Assembly (NCBI GenBank): GCA_947380605.1
Contig: CANCRO010000016.1
Location: 5,001 to 41,102, forward strand
Direction: 5' to 3'
Origin: Chitinophagaceae bacterium
Lineage (GTDB): Bacteria; Bacteroidota; Bacteroidia; Chitinophagales; Chitinophagaceae
Length of the DNA stretch: 36,102 nucleotides
Numbering within the stretch: the first letter of the stretch is position 1; each line of letters opens with the position of its first letter. The position numbers and the translations under genes were made by a program. Positions 1 to 9,357 of the stretch are shown in pieces. The notes below the pieces were generated by a model. The model made no database searches. It was given only the letters and a program-made list of their open reading frames with translations, and was not told the origin of the DNA.

Positions 1-1034
1 ACTGTACAATTTGAATTAACCTTCAAGGTCTGGCGTACCTGCGCTACCGGCAAATCAACTGGATCCTTCTTAAGGCTTGTACTACTTGATTCTTTACTGA
101 CAGGTATAACATTTTCTGAAGGTATTTTATCCGAAGCGCCTTCCTTACTTACCGGTAGTTCAATATCTATAAAACGTGGTTTTCCAGCCTTATCCTCCTG
201 AATTGAAACAGTCGGCTGCACTTCTACTACTGGTAGTTTCGTTTCGACTGGCTTTTGATCAACAATAGTAATAGGTAATTTATCTTCAGCAATAAATACC
301 GTAATCGTATCTATACCTCCCTTCATTTTGTCTACAAAAATTATAGTCGTTCCTTCTGCATCCTTTTTTGTCAAACTACGACTAATAGTGGACTTACTTA
401 ATCCTGAAGCCGCAGGATTACCCTTTAATAGTTTCGAACTGTCAACTGTTTTAATAATGGGTGATGAGGCATTATTAATTTCATCCTTTGGTTTTGGTAC
501 GACAGGAGTCTGTTGAATGGCCACCCAATCAGCTGACTTCTTTTCTTTCTCTTCAACCTTTGCTTTACTTGTCTCGATAAGTATTGGCTCGGCTTGTCTT
601 ATAGTAGAATCATTGACTACATCGGAAAGCATTTTTGAAAAAGCATCATTTTTATTAACTACTGCAATAGTGTTTGGATTAACTACACTATTATCCATTA
701 TTACATCCAAGGTTTGTAAGTTGAATAATCCCCACCCTTTGCTTTCGAAATTCTTTAATATGAAACCAATATCTGATCTATCGATTGTAAAAACCATATT
801 TTGTTCCTTAACACCAGTTTTTGGAAACCCAATAGAAAGCTGGTAGGTTCCGTCTTTTAGTTTAGGTAAAATAACATACCCAGAAGCAGAAGAGTTGTAT
901 GTTTTTTTATCCAGCTTTACATAAAAAGACTGATGATCTTCATTCTGAATATAAATAAAATGATTTTGCTGAGCTTTCAAGCTTGGCACTAAAAAAATAA
1001 AAAGGGTAATCAATAAAACTGGTAAATACTTCAT
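1..1034 (-). CDS. Secreted protein of unknown function, 3' end outside window
   Basis: An open frame runs from an ATG at 1034 to the window edge without a stop (344 codons seen), so the C-terminus is missing. Residues 1-21 form a signal peptide ending in LKAQ. Residues 22-115 are a compact domain with aromatic/glycine spacing (YIQNEDHQSFYVKL, GTYQLSIGFP) that ends around WGLFNLQTLDVI. The rest is a low-complexity Ser/Thr/Pro/Lys/Glu-rich linker. The last visible residues, LKVNSNCT, resemble the start of the C-terminal Cys-containing DUF4476-type module found in similar Chitinophagaceae proteins; this is inferred from memory. An in-frame ATG at 1040 is an alternative start. A TATTTTTG box lies upstream at 1054-1061. 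The two plus-strand open frames inside this region are antisense shadows. Confidence 0.75.
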   Translation of the reverse strand, partial: MKYLPVLLITLFIFLVPSLKAQQNHFIYIQNEDHQSFYVKLDKKTYNSSASGYVILPKLKDGTYQLSIGFPKTGVKEQNMVFTIDRSDIGFILKNFESKGWGLFNLQTLDVIMDNSVVNPNTIAVVNKNDAFSKMLSDVVNDSTIRQAEPILIETSKAKVEEKEKKSADWVAIQQTPVVPKPKDEINNASSPIIKTVDSSKLLKGNPAASGLSKSTISRSLTKKDAEGTTIIFVDKMKGGIDTITVFIAEDKLPITIVDQKPVETKLPVVEVQPTVSIQEDKAGKPRFIDIELPVSKEGASDKIPSENVIPVSKESSSTSLKKDPVDLPVAQVRQTLKVNSNCT

Positions 1035-1053
1035 TTGCATTTTGCTTAGAAGA

Positions 1054-1061
1054 CAAAAATA
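1054..1061 (-). promoter_or_regulatory. Putative -7 promoter box (TATTTTTG)
   Basis: The minus strand reads TATTTTTG, an exact match to the Bacteroidota TAnnTTTG box, 19 bases before the ATG at 1034. No convincing -33 TTG was found. A small inverted repeat (ATGGT, three bases, ACCAT; 1074-1086) lies just upstream of the box. Confidence 0.4.
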
Positions 1062-1164
1062 CTCATTATAGTTATGGTTTGACCATTTAACAAAAAAATG
1101 ATGTTGCTTTAACAGGAGTCCCCCTACTGTTACAATAAATTAATTAATCCTAATTATTAGCTAT

Positions 1165-1205
1165 AAAAAAAGTCCCACGCGAAAATAGCAGCTGGGACTT
1201 TTTTT
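1165..1205. terminator. Strong intrinsic terminator, probably bidirectional
   Basis: A 13-bp perfect stem pairs 1165-1177 with 1193-1205, with a 15-base loop. The core is AGTCCCA/TGGGACT, flanked by six A's on one side and six T's on the other, so it can work on both strands. It lies 15 bases after the stop of the glycine-rich TPM gene on the minus strand and ends the lemA-TPM operon. Confidence 0.85.
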
Positions 1206-1219
1206 AAACGATTATTATT

Positions 1220-1984
1220 TTACCAACTTCCGCTGCTACCACCACCTCCAAAACTTCCACCTCCAAAGCCACCAAATCCTCCGGAGCTAGATCCACCACC
1301 TCCGCCGCCACCGCCCAGTGCACTTCCTAAAAGAAATGCCCCTCCATTACTCATCAATGAGCCGCCACCGCCTCGCCTACCTGAACTAATTGCCATGAAA
1401 ATAATTATAATAACAATATAGAAAATTATTTTACCAATCCCTCCTATCTTTCCACTCTTGGAATATTTGGCGTCTACTTTATATTCTCCCTTAGTAGCCT
1501 TGATAATAGCATCAGTACCTTCCTCTATCCCACGATAATAATCGTTTCCCTTAAAATTCGGAACAATTAATTCTTCAATGATATGCTTACAAGTAACATC
1601 TGGCAAAGCTCCTTCAACGCCATAACCTGTTGAAATATTTAACTTTCGATCATCTTTAGAAATAAGTAAAACAACTCCGTTACTAAATTCTTTCCCCCCT
1701 ACACCCCAAGCCCTTCCTAATTTAACTCCATAATCTGCTATTTCAAAATCGCCAATATTGGGTACAATTACTACTACAATTTGAGTAGATGTACTGTCAT
1801 CAAATTGGACTAATTTATTTTCTAAGGCCTGTTTTTGATCACTTGTCAAAACACCAGTGAAATCATTCACTAGTTGTTGAGTACCTGTTGGAGTTTTTAG
1901 TAAGTCTTTCGCATCAAATCCACTTTGAGCAAAAGTCACCGTACAGATGATGAAAAATAAAAATAAACAGGCGATTTTTTTCAT
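1220..1984 (-). CDS. Secreted TPM-domain (YgcG-like) protein with glycine-rich tail
   Basis: Residues 1-19 are a signal peptide (cleavage near TFAQ). Residues 36-165 are a TPM domain (PF04536 family): VNDFTGVLTSDQKQALENKL, STQIVVVIVP, GVVLLISKDDRKLNISTGYGVEGALPD. A hydrophobic segment at about 181-200 should be a transmembrane helix. The remaining 50 residues are almost all Gly and Ser, ending SGSW. This is the YgcG/Psb32 layout: an extracytoplasmic TPM domain anchored by one helix. Its biochemical role is not settled; the TPM fold has been linked to photosystem repair in plants and membrane-protein maintenance elsewhere. It is the last gene of the lemA operon, 30 bases after the preceding TPM gene, and is followed by a strong terminator. 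Confidence 0.88.
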   Translation of the reverse strand: MKKIACLFLFFIICTVTFAQSGFDAKDLLKTPTGTQQLVNDFTGVLTSDQKQALENKLVQFDDSTSTQIVVVIVPNIGDFEIADYGVKLGRAWGVGGKEFSNGVVLLISKDDRKLNISTGYGVEGALPDVTCKHIIEELIVPNFKGNDYYRGIEEGTDAIIKATKGEYKVDAKYSKSGKIGGIGKIIFYIVIIIIFMAISSGRRGGGGSLMSNGGAFLLGSALGGGGGGGGSSSGGFGGFGGGSFGGGGSSGSW

Positions 1985-2014
1985 GAAAGATTAATCTATT
2001 TTACTACTATGTTT

Positions 2015-2476
2015 TTATTTTCCAAATACGATTTCATCTGACAACTCATTTTTATCAGTCAACGCATTATAGGGGAATGTATCTTTTAAAGTTTGACCAA
2101 CTTGAAGAATACATTGTTCTATTCCTGAAGCAATTTCCTGGTTTGAAAATTGGCTAATCATTTTTTGAACAGCACTCTCCCAATATTGAGTTCCCACTTT
2201 CTTGTGAATACCCTCATCACCAAATAAAGCCAGCTCACGATCTTTCATGGCAATATACAAAAGCACCCCATTTCGATCTTCTGTTTTTTCCATTTGCAAT
2301 TGAAAAAAAATCTCTGCAGCCCTCTCCAATGGATTCATGTATGGATTTTTACTTTCCACAAATAGTCTGATTTCTCCGCTAGTCGATTTTTCTGCAGAAG
2401 ATATAGCTTTAACTATCCGAGCCTGGTCTTGCTCAGAAAAAAATGCTTTCTTTTTAAAGAAGGAAAATATTCCCAA
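2015..2476 (-). CDS. Cytoplasmic TPM-domain protein (TTG start)
   Basis: This 153-residue protein is essentially a single TPM domain: FSEQDQARIVKAISSAEKST, SGEIRLFVES, RNGVLLYIAMKDRELALFGDEGIHKKVG. It has no signal peptide or membrane segment; the N-terminus MGIFSFFKKK is short and basic. The frame has no ATG near its beginning. The likely start is TTG at 2476, 15 bases after the lemA stop, and the MGIFSFFKKK start resembles relatives. It sits between lemA and the secreted TPM protein in one transcription unit. The domain is clear; the molecular function is unknown. Confidence 0.85.
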   Translation of the reverse strand: MGIFSFFKKKAFFSEQDQARIVKAISSAEKSTSGEIRLFVESKNPYMNPLERAAEIFFQLQMEKTEDRNGVLLYIAMKDRELALFGDEGIHKKVGTQYWESAVQKMISQFSNQEIASGIEQCILQVGQTLKDTFPYNALTDKNELSDEIVFGK

Positions 2477-2491
2477 AATGAAATGTTTTTA

Positions 2492-3061
2492 TTATTTACT
2501 AAAATCTACTTTGGTATCTTCTGCTCCTGCAGCTGCTTCATAATTCTTTTTTTGTGTGTAACCAAAAATTCCTGCAATTAGGTTACTTGGAAAACGGATG
2601 ATCTTTGTATTGAAATCAGTTATAGCAGTATTCCAATCACCCAATGCCACGGTTACACGGTTTTCAGTTCCTTCAATTTGTGCTTGTAAATCTCTATACA
2701 AACCAGTCGCCTGTAAAGTTGGATAGGATTCAACATTGATACTCAATGCGGCACGTCCAATTGAATTCAATTGCTTATCAGCTTCAGCTACTTGTTGAGG
2801 ATTAGATTCAGGGCTAATATTAGGCACCCTAGAACGCATCTGAACAATTTTAATCAATGTGGTATCTTCATTACGCGCAGCGCCTTTAATAGTATTTACT
2901 ATATTTTCATACAGTTTCGCTTTTCTATTATACTGTGTCTGTACTTGTCCCCATTTGCCATTAATATCAATTTCTGAGGTTGCCATTCCATTACGAGCAC
3001 TAATTACCCAAAGTACAAGAAGAGCTACAACACCTAAAATAATAAGTCCAGTCCGTTTCAT
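2492..3061 (-). CDS. LemA family membrane protein
   Basis: This 189-residue protein has one N-terminal transmembrane helix (about residues 4-21, LIILGVVALLVLWVI). A helical extracytoplasmic domain with the family signature follows: GQVQTQYNRKAKLYENIVNTIKGAA, then SYPTLQATGLYRDLQAQIEGTENRV. Length and layout match LemA proteins (PF04011). LemA genes are often followed by TPM-domain genes, as here with two in a row at 15- and 30-base spacing, which suggests a joint envelope function that has not been defined. It is the first gene of the operon. The best promoter-like box upstream (TACTTTTC, minus strand) departs from TAnnTTTG at the last base. Confidence 0.92.
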   Translation of the reverse strand: MKRTGLIILGVVALLVLWVISARNGMATSEIDINGKWGQVQTQYNRKAKLYENIVNTIKGAARNEDTTLIKIVQMRSRVPNISPESNPQQVAEADKQLNSIGRAALSINVESYPTLQATGLYRDLQAQIEGTENRVTVALGDWNTAITDFNTKIIRFPSNLIAGIFGYTQKKNYEAAAGAEDTKVDFSK

Positions 3062-3222
3062 GAGTTTTAATTTTTAATGTTAAATATTATTTGTTTAATT
3101 GATTTCTTTAAAGAAAAGTAAAAACATCGATTTTAAATATTTTTAATTTAGGTTAAAAATAGTGCTTAGGCCCAATAAATAAATAAAATTTTAAAAAAGT
3201 AACAATTCTTTATCTAAAACTA

Positions 3223-4434
3223 TTACTGAATAGCTGCTATACCTGGCAATACTTTTCCTTCAAAATATTCAAGCATTGCTCCTCCTCCTGTACTTACATA
3301 ACTCACTTTATCGGCTAATTTAAATTGATTTACTGCTGCTACACTATCGCCACCACCCACCAAACTAAATGCACCCCTGGCAGTTGCTGCTGCCACTGCT
3401 AAAGCAACAGACTTTGTGCCATTTTGAAATTTCTCCATTTCAAAAACTCCCATCGGACCATTCCACAAAATAGTATTTGACCGTTGAATGACATCGCTAA
3501 ATACTTCTACTGCCTTAGGCCCAATATCTAATCCCATCCATCCTGTAGGTATTGAATTACTCTCCATCACTTGTGTTGCTGCATCAGCGGCAAACTTGTC
3601 GGCAACAATTGAATCTTGTGGTAAATGAATTTGTACTTTTTTTTGTTTTGCCTTTTCTAAAATATCAAGAGCGGTTTGCATTCGATCATCTTCGCAAAGT
3701 GAATTACCAATTTGCCCTCCACTTGCCTTTAAAAAAGTATATGCCATTCCACCTCCGATAATAATATCTGTCGCCCTCTCCAATAAATTTTCAATAATTA
3801 AAATTTTATCTGAAACCTTTGCCCCACCAATAATTGCTACAAAAGGTTTTTCCGAATGATGCAAAACTTTTTCAGCACTAATTACTTCACCTTCCATTAG
3901 TAACCCAAATAACCTTTTATCAGCAGCAAAATATTTTGCAATTATTGCAGTAGAAGCATGAGCTCTGTGAGCGGTTCCAAAAGCATCATTTACATATACC
4001 TCTCCCAACTTGCTCAATTTTTCTGCAAATGATTCGTCACCCTTTTCTTCTTCTTTGTAAAACCGAAGATTTTCAAGCAATAATACTTCACCAGCCTTCA
4101 ATGCATTAGCTAAATGAAAGGCCTGCTCGCCAATACAATCTTTTGCAAAAAATACAGGGGTACTTGATTGCTCATTTTCATTCAATAAAAATTCTAAATG
4201 TTTCACCAAATGCTTTAATGAATATTTATCAGTAGGACCTTCTTTTGGTCTTCCAAAATGACTCATTAAAATAACACTTCCGCCATCGGTCAATATTTTT
4301 TTTATGGTTGGAATAGTTGCAGACATTCTAGTGTCATCTGTAATATTAAATTCAGCATCCAAAGGAACATTGAAGTCTACTCTTACTAAGGCTCTTAACC
4401 CTTTGAAATTATAATTGGAAAATTTACTATTCAT
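3223..4434 (-). CDS. pgk: Phosphoglycerate kinase
   Basis: This 403-residue protein is the usual length for phosphoglycerate kinase, which makes ATP from 1,3-bisphosphoglycerate in glycolysis (cytoplasm). The family signatures are present: RVDFNVPLD near the N-terminus, [24 protein letters not shown] in the middle, and the nucleotide-site [12 protein letters not shown] with [14 protein letters not shown] near the C-terminus. The start ATG at 4434 fits the family N-terminus. It lies downstream of gapA on the same strand with a 214-base gap that contains a perfect 12-bp hairpin, so the two consecutive glycolytic genes may be partly uncoupled. Confidence 0.97.
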   Translation of the reverse strand: MNSKFSNYNFKGLRALVRVDFNVPLDAEFNITDDTRMSATIPTIKKILTDGGSVILMSHFGRPKEGPTDKYSLKHLVKHLEFLLNENEQSSTPVFFAKDCIGEQAFHLANALKAGEVLLLENLRFYKEEEKGDESFAEKLSKLGEVYVNDAFGTAHRAHASTAIIAKYFAADKRLFGLLMEGEVISAEKVLHHSEKPFVAIIGGAKVSDKILIIENLLERATDIIIGGGMAYTFLKASGGQIGNSLCEDDRMQTALDILEKAKQKKVQIHLPQDSIVADKFAADAATQVMESNSIPTGWMGLDIGPKAVEVFSDVIQRSNTILWNGPMGVFEMEKFQNGTKSVALAVAAATARGAFSLVGGGDSVAAVNQFKLADKVSYVSTGGGAMLEYFEGKVLPGIAAIQ

Positions 4435-4483
4435 AATGCCTAATGTTCCTTGAAATGGAACTAATTTTTAAGTTTGATACAAT

Positions 4484-4515
4484 TAAGTAAGGCTCCCAAA
4501 AGAGAGCCTTACTTA
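4484..4515. repeat. Perfect 12-bp hairpin between gapA and pgk
   Basis: 4484-4495 (TAAGTAAGGCTC) pairs perfectly with 4504-4515, with an 8-base loop. Neither side carries a continuous T tract, so it is not a textbook intrinsic terminator. On the minus strand it would form in the RNA between the gapA stop and the pgk start. It could be a terminator/attenuator, an RNA-stability element or a processing site. Confidence 0.6.
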
Positions 4516-4648
4516 TTAAAATATTTAAAAAAGAACTGGATGATGGGGATATAAAACTCCGATACTCAATATTAGTTGATTTTAAAAATTAACTAAAAAG
4601 CATTCGAAACAATATTGCCCTCAATTCAAAATTTTAATACTAATTAAT

Positions 4649-5662
4649 TTATTTATTAATAAGGCCTGCAAAATAATTTACAGTTCTTACCAATTGTGAA
4701 ACATAACTCATTTCATTATCATACCAGCTAACTGTTTTAACCAATTGTTTGTCGCCGGCCGCCATTACCTTAGTTTGAGTTGCATCAAAAAGTGAACCGA
4801 AATTAGTACCAATAACATCTGAACTTACAATTTCATCTTCAGTATATCCAAAGCTCTCGTTGCTAGCTGCTTTCATAGCCGCATTCACTTGTTCAATAGT
4901 AACCGTTTTTTCTAAAATACTTGTCAACTCAGTAAGTGATCCTGTGATTACTGGAACCCTTTGAGCACTTCCATCTAATTTTCCTTTTAATTCAGGTAAT
5001 ACAAGGCCAATTGCTTTTGCAGCACCAGTACTATTTGGAACAATATTGGCAGCAGCAGCTCGCGCTCTACGCAAATCATTTTTGGGATGAGGAGCATCTA
5101 ATGTATTCTGATCGTTCGTGTAAGCATGGATGGTAGTCATAATAGCAGTGGCTATTCCAAATTGATCATTCAAAACTTTAGCCATCGGTGCTAGACAGTT
5201 AGTAGTACAACTTGCACAACTGATGATCGTTTCACTTCCATCTAAAATATTATGGTTAACATTAAAAACTACGGTTTTCAAATCACCAGTTGCTGGAGCT
5301 GAAATAACCACTCTTTTTGCACCTGCAGTAATATGTGCTTCAGCTTTTGCTTTATCTGTAAAGAAACCTGTACTTTCTATCACTACATCTACTTGGTGAG
5401 TACCCCATGGAATTTGTGCAGGATCCTTTTGAGCATATATTTTTACTTCATGACCATTTACAATGATTGAATTTTCAGTTGCAGTTACCTCTTGTCCAAA
5501 ACGACCCTGAGCACTGTCATATTTTAATAAATGTGCCAACACAGCAGGACTTGTTAGATCATTGATGGCAACGACATCAATTCCCTGCATATTATATATT
5601 TGGCGAAATACTAAACGGCCGATACGTCCGAATCCATTGATAGCAACTTTTACTGTACTCAT
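4649..5662 (-). CDS. gapA: Glyceraldehyde-3-phosphate dehydrogenase, type I
   Basis: This 337-residue protein catalyses the NAD-dependent phosphorylating oxidation of glyceraldehyde 3-phosphate. The Rossmann motif INGFGRIGR is at residues 8-16. The catalytic cysteine is Cys152 in [10 protein letters not shown]. The segment [19 protein letters not shown] and the C-terminal [15 protein letters not shown] are diagnostic. An extra cysteine (ISCAS) sits three residues before the catalytic one. It is upstream of pgk on the same strand. A TACCTTTG promoter box is at 5695-5702, close to the end of the terminator of the gene upstream. Confidence 0.97.
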   Translation of the reverse strand: MSTVKVAINGFGRIGRLVFRQIYNMQGIDVVAINDLTSPAVLAHLLKYDSAQGRFGQEVTATENSIIVNGHEVKIYAQKDPAQIPWGTHQVDVVIESTGFFTDKAKAEAHITAGAKRVVISAPATGDLKTVVFNVNHNILDGSETIISCASCTTNCLAPMAKVLNDQFGIATAIMTTIHAYTNDQNTLDAPHPKNDLRRARAAAANIVPNSTGAAKAIGLVLPELKGKLDGSAQRVPVITGSLTELTSILEKTVTIEQVNAAMKAASNESFGYTEDEIVSSDVIGTNFGSLFDATQTKVMAAGDKQLVKTVSWYDNEMSYVSQLVRTVNYFAGLINK

Positions 5663-5694
5663 ATTTAAAATATTTTATTTGTTTTAAAACTTTG

Positions 5695-5702
5695 CAAAGG
5701 TA
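5695..5702 (-). promoter_or_regulatory. Putative gapA -7 box (TACCTTTG)
   Basis: Exact TAnnTTTG match on the minus strand, 32 bases before the gapA ATG. No -33 TTG at the usual distance. It lies immediately after the upstream terminator (5716-5741). Confidence 0.5.
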
Positions 5703-5715
5703 ACAAAAAAGCTAC

Positions 5716-5741
5716 AAAAAAAAGCCCGAATTTCGAGCTTT
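5716..5741 (-). terminator. Intrinsic terminator of the LolA-like gene
   Basis: On the minus strand AAAGCTCG (5734-5741) pairs with CGGGCTTT (5721-5728, one G-U pair) around a 5-base loop and runs into a T tract (5716-5720). It sits 108 bases after the stop of the periplasmic protein gene. Confidence 0.75.
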
Positions 5742-5849
5742 CTTTAACGATTTACTATTATGTAACCCTAAAACTTAGTATTAATGGAGGAGATCACTAA
5801 AATTTTATCACATTAGTCGTTAAATATGATAAAAAGTTAACACTCGAAA

Positions 5850-6560
5850 CTAATCAACAGTGAATATCTTTTCGTCAATCGGCTTATTCACTTCGATTGT
5901 TTTGAAAACAATACTTCCCGCTTCAATCGTTTGAACATAAGGAAATACATATCCATCCTCTGTTTTTTTATAATCACTATACGAAACTTCAATAGCTACT
6001 TCTCCAGAAGGAGAACTTCCTTTGCCAACTAACTTTACACGATAATAGGTTGTAGCATCTATAAACAAGGTATATACTTTGCCGTTTTTGGTGGTAACCT
6101 TTAATTTAAAACATGCTGAACCTGCTACATTTTCTTTTCCCATTAATTCTAGTTGATTTCCTTTTTCCTTATAATTTACCAGCAAGCCCTGTAAATCCAA
6201 TAAGCCTTGAGCGTATTTCAACTGTTCAGGAGAAATTTCTTCTGGACTATTTTGTCCTCTAAATGGCATAAAGTCCCATCCTTTTTTGGTATTTACTACT
6301 TGAAAACCTTCTCCCATTCCTGGAACAGCAATATCATTACGAGTGCCTACACCATTAACAGTAGTCACGGTTACTCCTACTTCATATCCTTGGACATTCA
6401 AACTTCCAGTCATTTTTACTGACTTTAATGACATCAACTTTTCTTTACCTCCATTAGCAAGTTCATAGTTACTAACGACTTCATCTAAAGTTTGTGCTTT
6501 AATTGACTGGATGCTTATCAAAGCTCCAATTGCCAATAGACCAATGGTTAATTTTTTCAT
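5850..6560 (-). CDS. Periplasmic LolA-like (lipoprotein-sorting-fold) protein
   Basis: This 236-residue protein has a signal peptide at residues 1-22 (ending SIKAQ). The mature part looks like the LolA/outer-membrane lipoprotein-sorting fold common in Bacteroidota: an opening helix LDEVVSNYELANGGKEKLMSL, then alternating beta strands (KSVKMTGSLNVQGYEVGVTV, GKVYTLFIDATTYYRVKLVG) and a final IEVNKPIDEKIFTVD. Such proteins are usually annotated as outer membrane lipoprotein-sorting protein by fold. I have no evidence that this one carries lipoproteins. It appears monocistronic, with its own terminator at 5716-5741. Confidence 0.7.
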   Translation of the reverse strand: MKKLTIGLLAIGALISIQSIKAQTLDEVVSNYELANGGKEKLMSLKSVKMTGSLNVQGYEVGVTVTTVNGVGTRNDIAVPGMGEGFQVVNTKKGWDFMPFRGQNSPEEISPEQLKYAQGLLDLQGLLVNYKEKGNQLELMGKENVAGSACFKLKVTTKNGKVYTLFIDATTYYRVKLVGKGSSPSGEVAIEVSYSDYKKTEDGYVFPYVQTIEAGSIVFKTIEVNKPIDEKIFTVD

Positions 6561-6991
6561 ACTAATTGTTTATTATTGATTGTAAAGATTTTCAATTTAA
6601 TAAAGGCAGATCTAGCAAAAAAATAATTATAGCATTTTCTACTAGCACTTACCCCTATTTTACATTCCGAACTCTATAACACCTGAATGCCTGATTTTGT
6701 TGCTAATTATATTTTATAAAACAATATTAAGGACTTTTTAACATTATCAATTGGTATAGCCATTATTACTTGCAAGTTCTTTGTAAATCAATAAATAGGC
6801 ACAAATAATATTAGGCTAATTTTTGAAACATTGCATTCATTCTAGGATGATAGGTTAGTTTTAAAATAGTCCGATAATTTATCAGGTTGTAAAAGTAATT
6901 TACCCAGTATGTATCGATCGGAAGATAGTATAATTACATTCAACTCATTCGAACCAAGTAACTTATATTTGTTTCAATTATCGATTAAAAA
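6561..6991. other. 431-bp divergent intergenic region
   Basis: It separates the minus-strand LolA-like gene from plus-strand adenine deaminase. It is very AT-rich. The only site I can support is the TATATTTG box at 6964-6971. A small palindrome (GATAA, T, TTATC) lies near 6885, too short to weigh. I see no RNA gene, purine-riboswitch-like three-way junction or coding frame. Confidence 0.5.
6964..6971 (+). promoter_or_regulatory. Putative ade -7 box (TATATTTG)
   Basis: Exact TAnnTTTG match 20 bases before the ade ATG. No clear -33 TTG. It predicts a leader of about 15 A/T-rich bases. Confidence 0.5.
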
Positions 6992-8629
6992 ATGTCTAAG
7001 AAAATATGTGGAAATATTGTAGATCTTTTTAACCAAAATGTTTTTTTTGGTGAGATCACAATAGATCAAAAAAAGATTGTAGCAATAAAGCTTCTTGAAT
7101 CAGAAACTAAAATGCAAACTGCATTTATTATTCCTGGTTTTATTGATAGTCATGTACATATTGAAAGCTCCATGCTCGTCCCGAGTGAATTTGCTAAACT
7201 TGCCGTTGTACATGGCACAGTAGCGACCGTTAGTGATCCTCATGAAATTGCCAATGTTTGTGGAATGGAAGGTGTTGAGTTCATGATTGACAATGGCAAA
7301 ACCGTTCCTTTCAAATTTAATTTCGGTGCACCTAGTTGCGTTCCTGCTACCATTTTTGAAACAGCGGGTGCGGTCTTAACTCCTGAAGATGTAGATACTT
7401 TATTACAGAAAAAAGAAATTAAATACTTGAGTGAAATGATGAATTTCCCGGGTGTTTTATTTGGCGATAAAGAAGTGATGCAAAAAATCGCATCTGCTAA
7501 AAAATATAATAAACCGATAGATGGACATGCTCCCGGACTAAGGGGAAAAGAAGCTATTGATTATATAAATACAGGAATCAGTACCGACCACGAATGTTTT
7601 ACAAAGGATGAGGCTTTGGAAAAACTACAAAATGGTATGAAAATTCTAATTAGGGAAGGAAGTGCTGCAAAAAATTTTGAAGCACTGATTGATTTATTAA
7701 ATGAGTTTCCTGATGATATCATGTTTTGTAGTGATGATAAGCATCCGGACAGTTTGGTAGAAGGACATATTAACCTATTGTGCTCAAGAGCCATTGCAAA
7801 GGGAGTTCATCCATTTAAGGTTTTGAAAGCTGCTTGCCTCAATCCAGTTTTGCATTATAATTTGGAGGTGGGACTTTTAAGAGTCAATGATTCGGCTGAT
7901 TTTATAGTAGTAGAAGATCTGATCAATTTTACAGTACTACAAACTTATATTGATGGTGAATTGGTGGCAGAAAATGGACAATCTTTTATACAATGTAATG
8001 TATCGAAAACGATTAATCATTTTAATTGCACCCAACAAGCTGTAAAAGACTTTTCTGTTAAACATGAAAATGAAAAAGAAATTTTAGTAATTGAAGCGTT
8101 AGAAGGACAATTAATTACTAATCGACTTTTGGTTGCCCCTAAAATTGAATCAGGTGAAATAGTTAGCGATGTTAGCAATGATATTTTAAAACTAGTCGTA
8201 ATCAATCGATACACAAAAGCACCCATATCAAAGGCCTTTGTTAAAAACTTCGGATTAAAACAGGGAGCCATTGCCTCTACTGTTGCTCATGATAGTCATA
8301 ACATTATTGCTGTGGGTGTTGATGATGAAAGTATTTGTAAAGCAGTCAACCTAGTAATTAAAACACAAGGGGGAGTTAGTTGTGTTTCATCTCAAAAAGA
8401 ACTGATAGTAGCCTTACCTATTGCTGGCTTAATGAGCAATGAAGATGGTTATCAAGTAGCTAATTCCTATATAGCCATTGACAAAATGGTGAAAAATGAG
8501 CTGGGATCAACCCTAGCAGCACCCTTCATGACTTTATCTTTTATGGCGCTTTTAGTAATCCCTCATATTAAACTTAGTGATCTAGGTCTTTTTGATGGAG
8601 ATGGTTTTAAATTTTTTGGTAAATTGTAA
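6992..8629 (+). CDS. ade: Adenine deaminase
   Basis: This 545-residue amidohydrolase converts adenine to hypoxanthine and ammonia (purine salvage). Family motifs: metal-binding HVHIESS with His54 and His56, [29 protein letters not shown] and [10 protein letters not shown]. The C-terminal adenine-deaminase domain contains [12 protein letters not shown] and ends at [11 protein letters not shown]. Length matches the Ade family, which differs from the adenosine-deaminase fold enzymes. It precedes upp by 47 bases on the same strand, so the pair probably forms a nucleobase-salvage operon. Confidence 0.95.
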   Translation: MSKKICGNIVDLFNQNVFFGEITIDQKKIVAIKLLESETKMQTAFIIPGFIDSHVHIESSMLVPSEFAKLAVVHGTVATVSDPHEIANVCGMEGVEFMIDNGKTVPFKFNFGAPSCVPATIFETAGAVLTPEDVDTLLQKKEIKYLSEMMNFPGVLFGDKEVMQKIASAKKYNKPIDGHAPGLRGKEAIDYINTGISTDHECFTKDEALEKLQNGMKILIREGSAAKNFEALIDLLNEFPDDIMFCSDDKHPDSLVEGHINLLCSRAIAKGVHPFKVLKAACLNPVLHYNLEVGLLRVNDSADFIVVEDLINFTVLQTYIDGELVAENGQSFIQCNVSKTINHFNCTQQAVKDFSVKHENEKEILVIEALEGQLITNRLLVAPKIESGEIVSDVSNDILKLVVINRYTKAPISKAFVKNFGLKQGAIASTVAHDSHNIIAVGVDDESICKAVNLVIKTQGGVSCVSSQKELIVALPIAGLMSNEDGYQVANSYIAIDKMVKNELGSTLAAPFMTLSFMALLVIPHIKLSDLGLFDGDGFKFFGKL

Positions 8630-8676
8630 TACTTAGTCACTGTAAATAAAGAACTATAAAAAATCTAACTAACAAA

Positions 8677-9327
8677 ATGATCATTAATTTAAGTGAACAC
8701 CATTCATTAGTAAGCAATTGGATTGCTGAGTTAAGAGACCAAGATATACAGACTGACCAAATGCGTTTTAGGAGAAATCTAGAACGAATAGGAGAAGTAG
8801 CGGCATACGAAATCAGTAAAAAATTATCCTCGAAAAATAAAGAGATCACCACTCCATTAGGCATAGCGAACTGCAGCGTATTGCAGTCTCAACCAGTATT
8901 AGCCACTATACTAAGAGCTGGCTTGGGAATGCACAATGGACTACTTAATTATTTCGATAAAGCCGAAAATGCCTTTATAAGTGCTTATCGAAAACACCAT
9001 TTAGATGGAAGTTTCGATATACAACTTGGATATATGAGTTGCCCTGAAATAGAAGATAAAGTAGTCATTATTAGTGACCCAATGATTGCAACTGGCGCTT
9101 CACTTGTAAAAGTGATTCAATATTTGAAGCAAGAAGGAGAGATAAAAGAGCTACATATAGTTTGCGCTATTGCTTGTACAGTTGGCCTTGAATTTGTTTT
9201 AAAAGCTCATGCAAATGCAACCATCTGGTGTGGCGATATTGATGACGAATTAACAGCTAAGGGGTACATTGTACCGGGTTTAGGAGATGCAGGAGACCTT
9301 GCTTTTGGACCCAAAATACAATCCTAG
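8677..9327 (+). CDS. upp: Uracil phosphoribosyltransferase
   Basis: This 216-residue enzyme makes UMP from uracil and PRPP. The PRPP-binding loop is DPMIATGASL (residues 134-143). The uracil-binding C-terminal signature is GDIDDELTAKGYIVPGLGDAGDLAFG. Also present: ILRAGLGMHNGLL and a typical N-terminal helix (HSLVSNWIAELRDQ). In the last motif the usual DAGDR reads DAGDL. No separate promoter box was found, so it is probably co-transcribed with ade. Confidence 0.95.
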   Translation: MIINLSEHHSLVSNWIAELRDQDIQTDQMRFRRNLERIGEVAAYEISKKLSSKNKEITTPLGIANCSVLQSQPVLATILRAGLGMHNGLLNYFDKAENAFISAYRKHHLDGSFDIQLGYMSCPEIEDKVVIISDPMIATGASLVKVIQYLKQEGEIKELHIVCAIACTVGLEFVLKAHANATIWCGDIDDELTAKGYIVPGLGDAGDLAFGPKIQS

Positions 9328-9357
9328 AAAAGAATTGAATCATCCAAATCAATTATA

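Noticed and set aside
328-846. Two plus-strand open frames near the left end
   Set aside because: They lie antisense to a longer minus-strand frame with a signal peptide and a promoter box that runs off the window edge; their translations look like reverse-frame noise.
1270-1380. Tandem repeat in the minus-strand gene near 1.3 kb
   Set aside because: It is the codon-level reflection of a Gly/Ser-rich protein tail, not an independent DNA repeat.
6561-6991. Purine riboswitch upstream of adenine deaminase
   Set aside because: I looked for a three-way junction with conserved loop sequences and saw none; the predicted transcript start leaves a leader of only about 15 bases.
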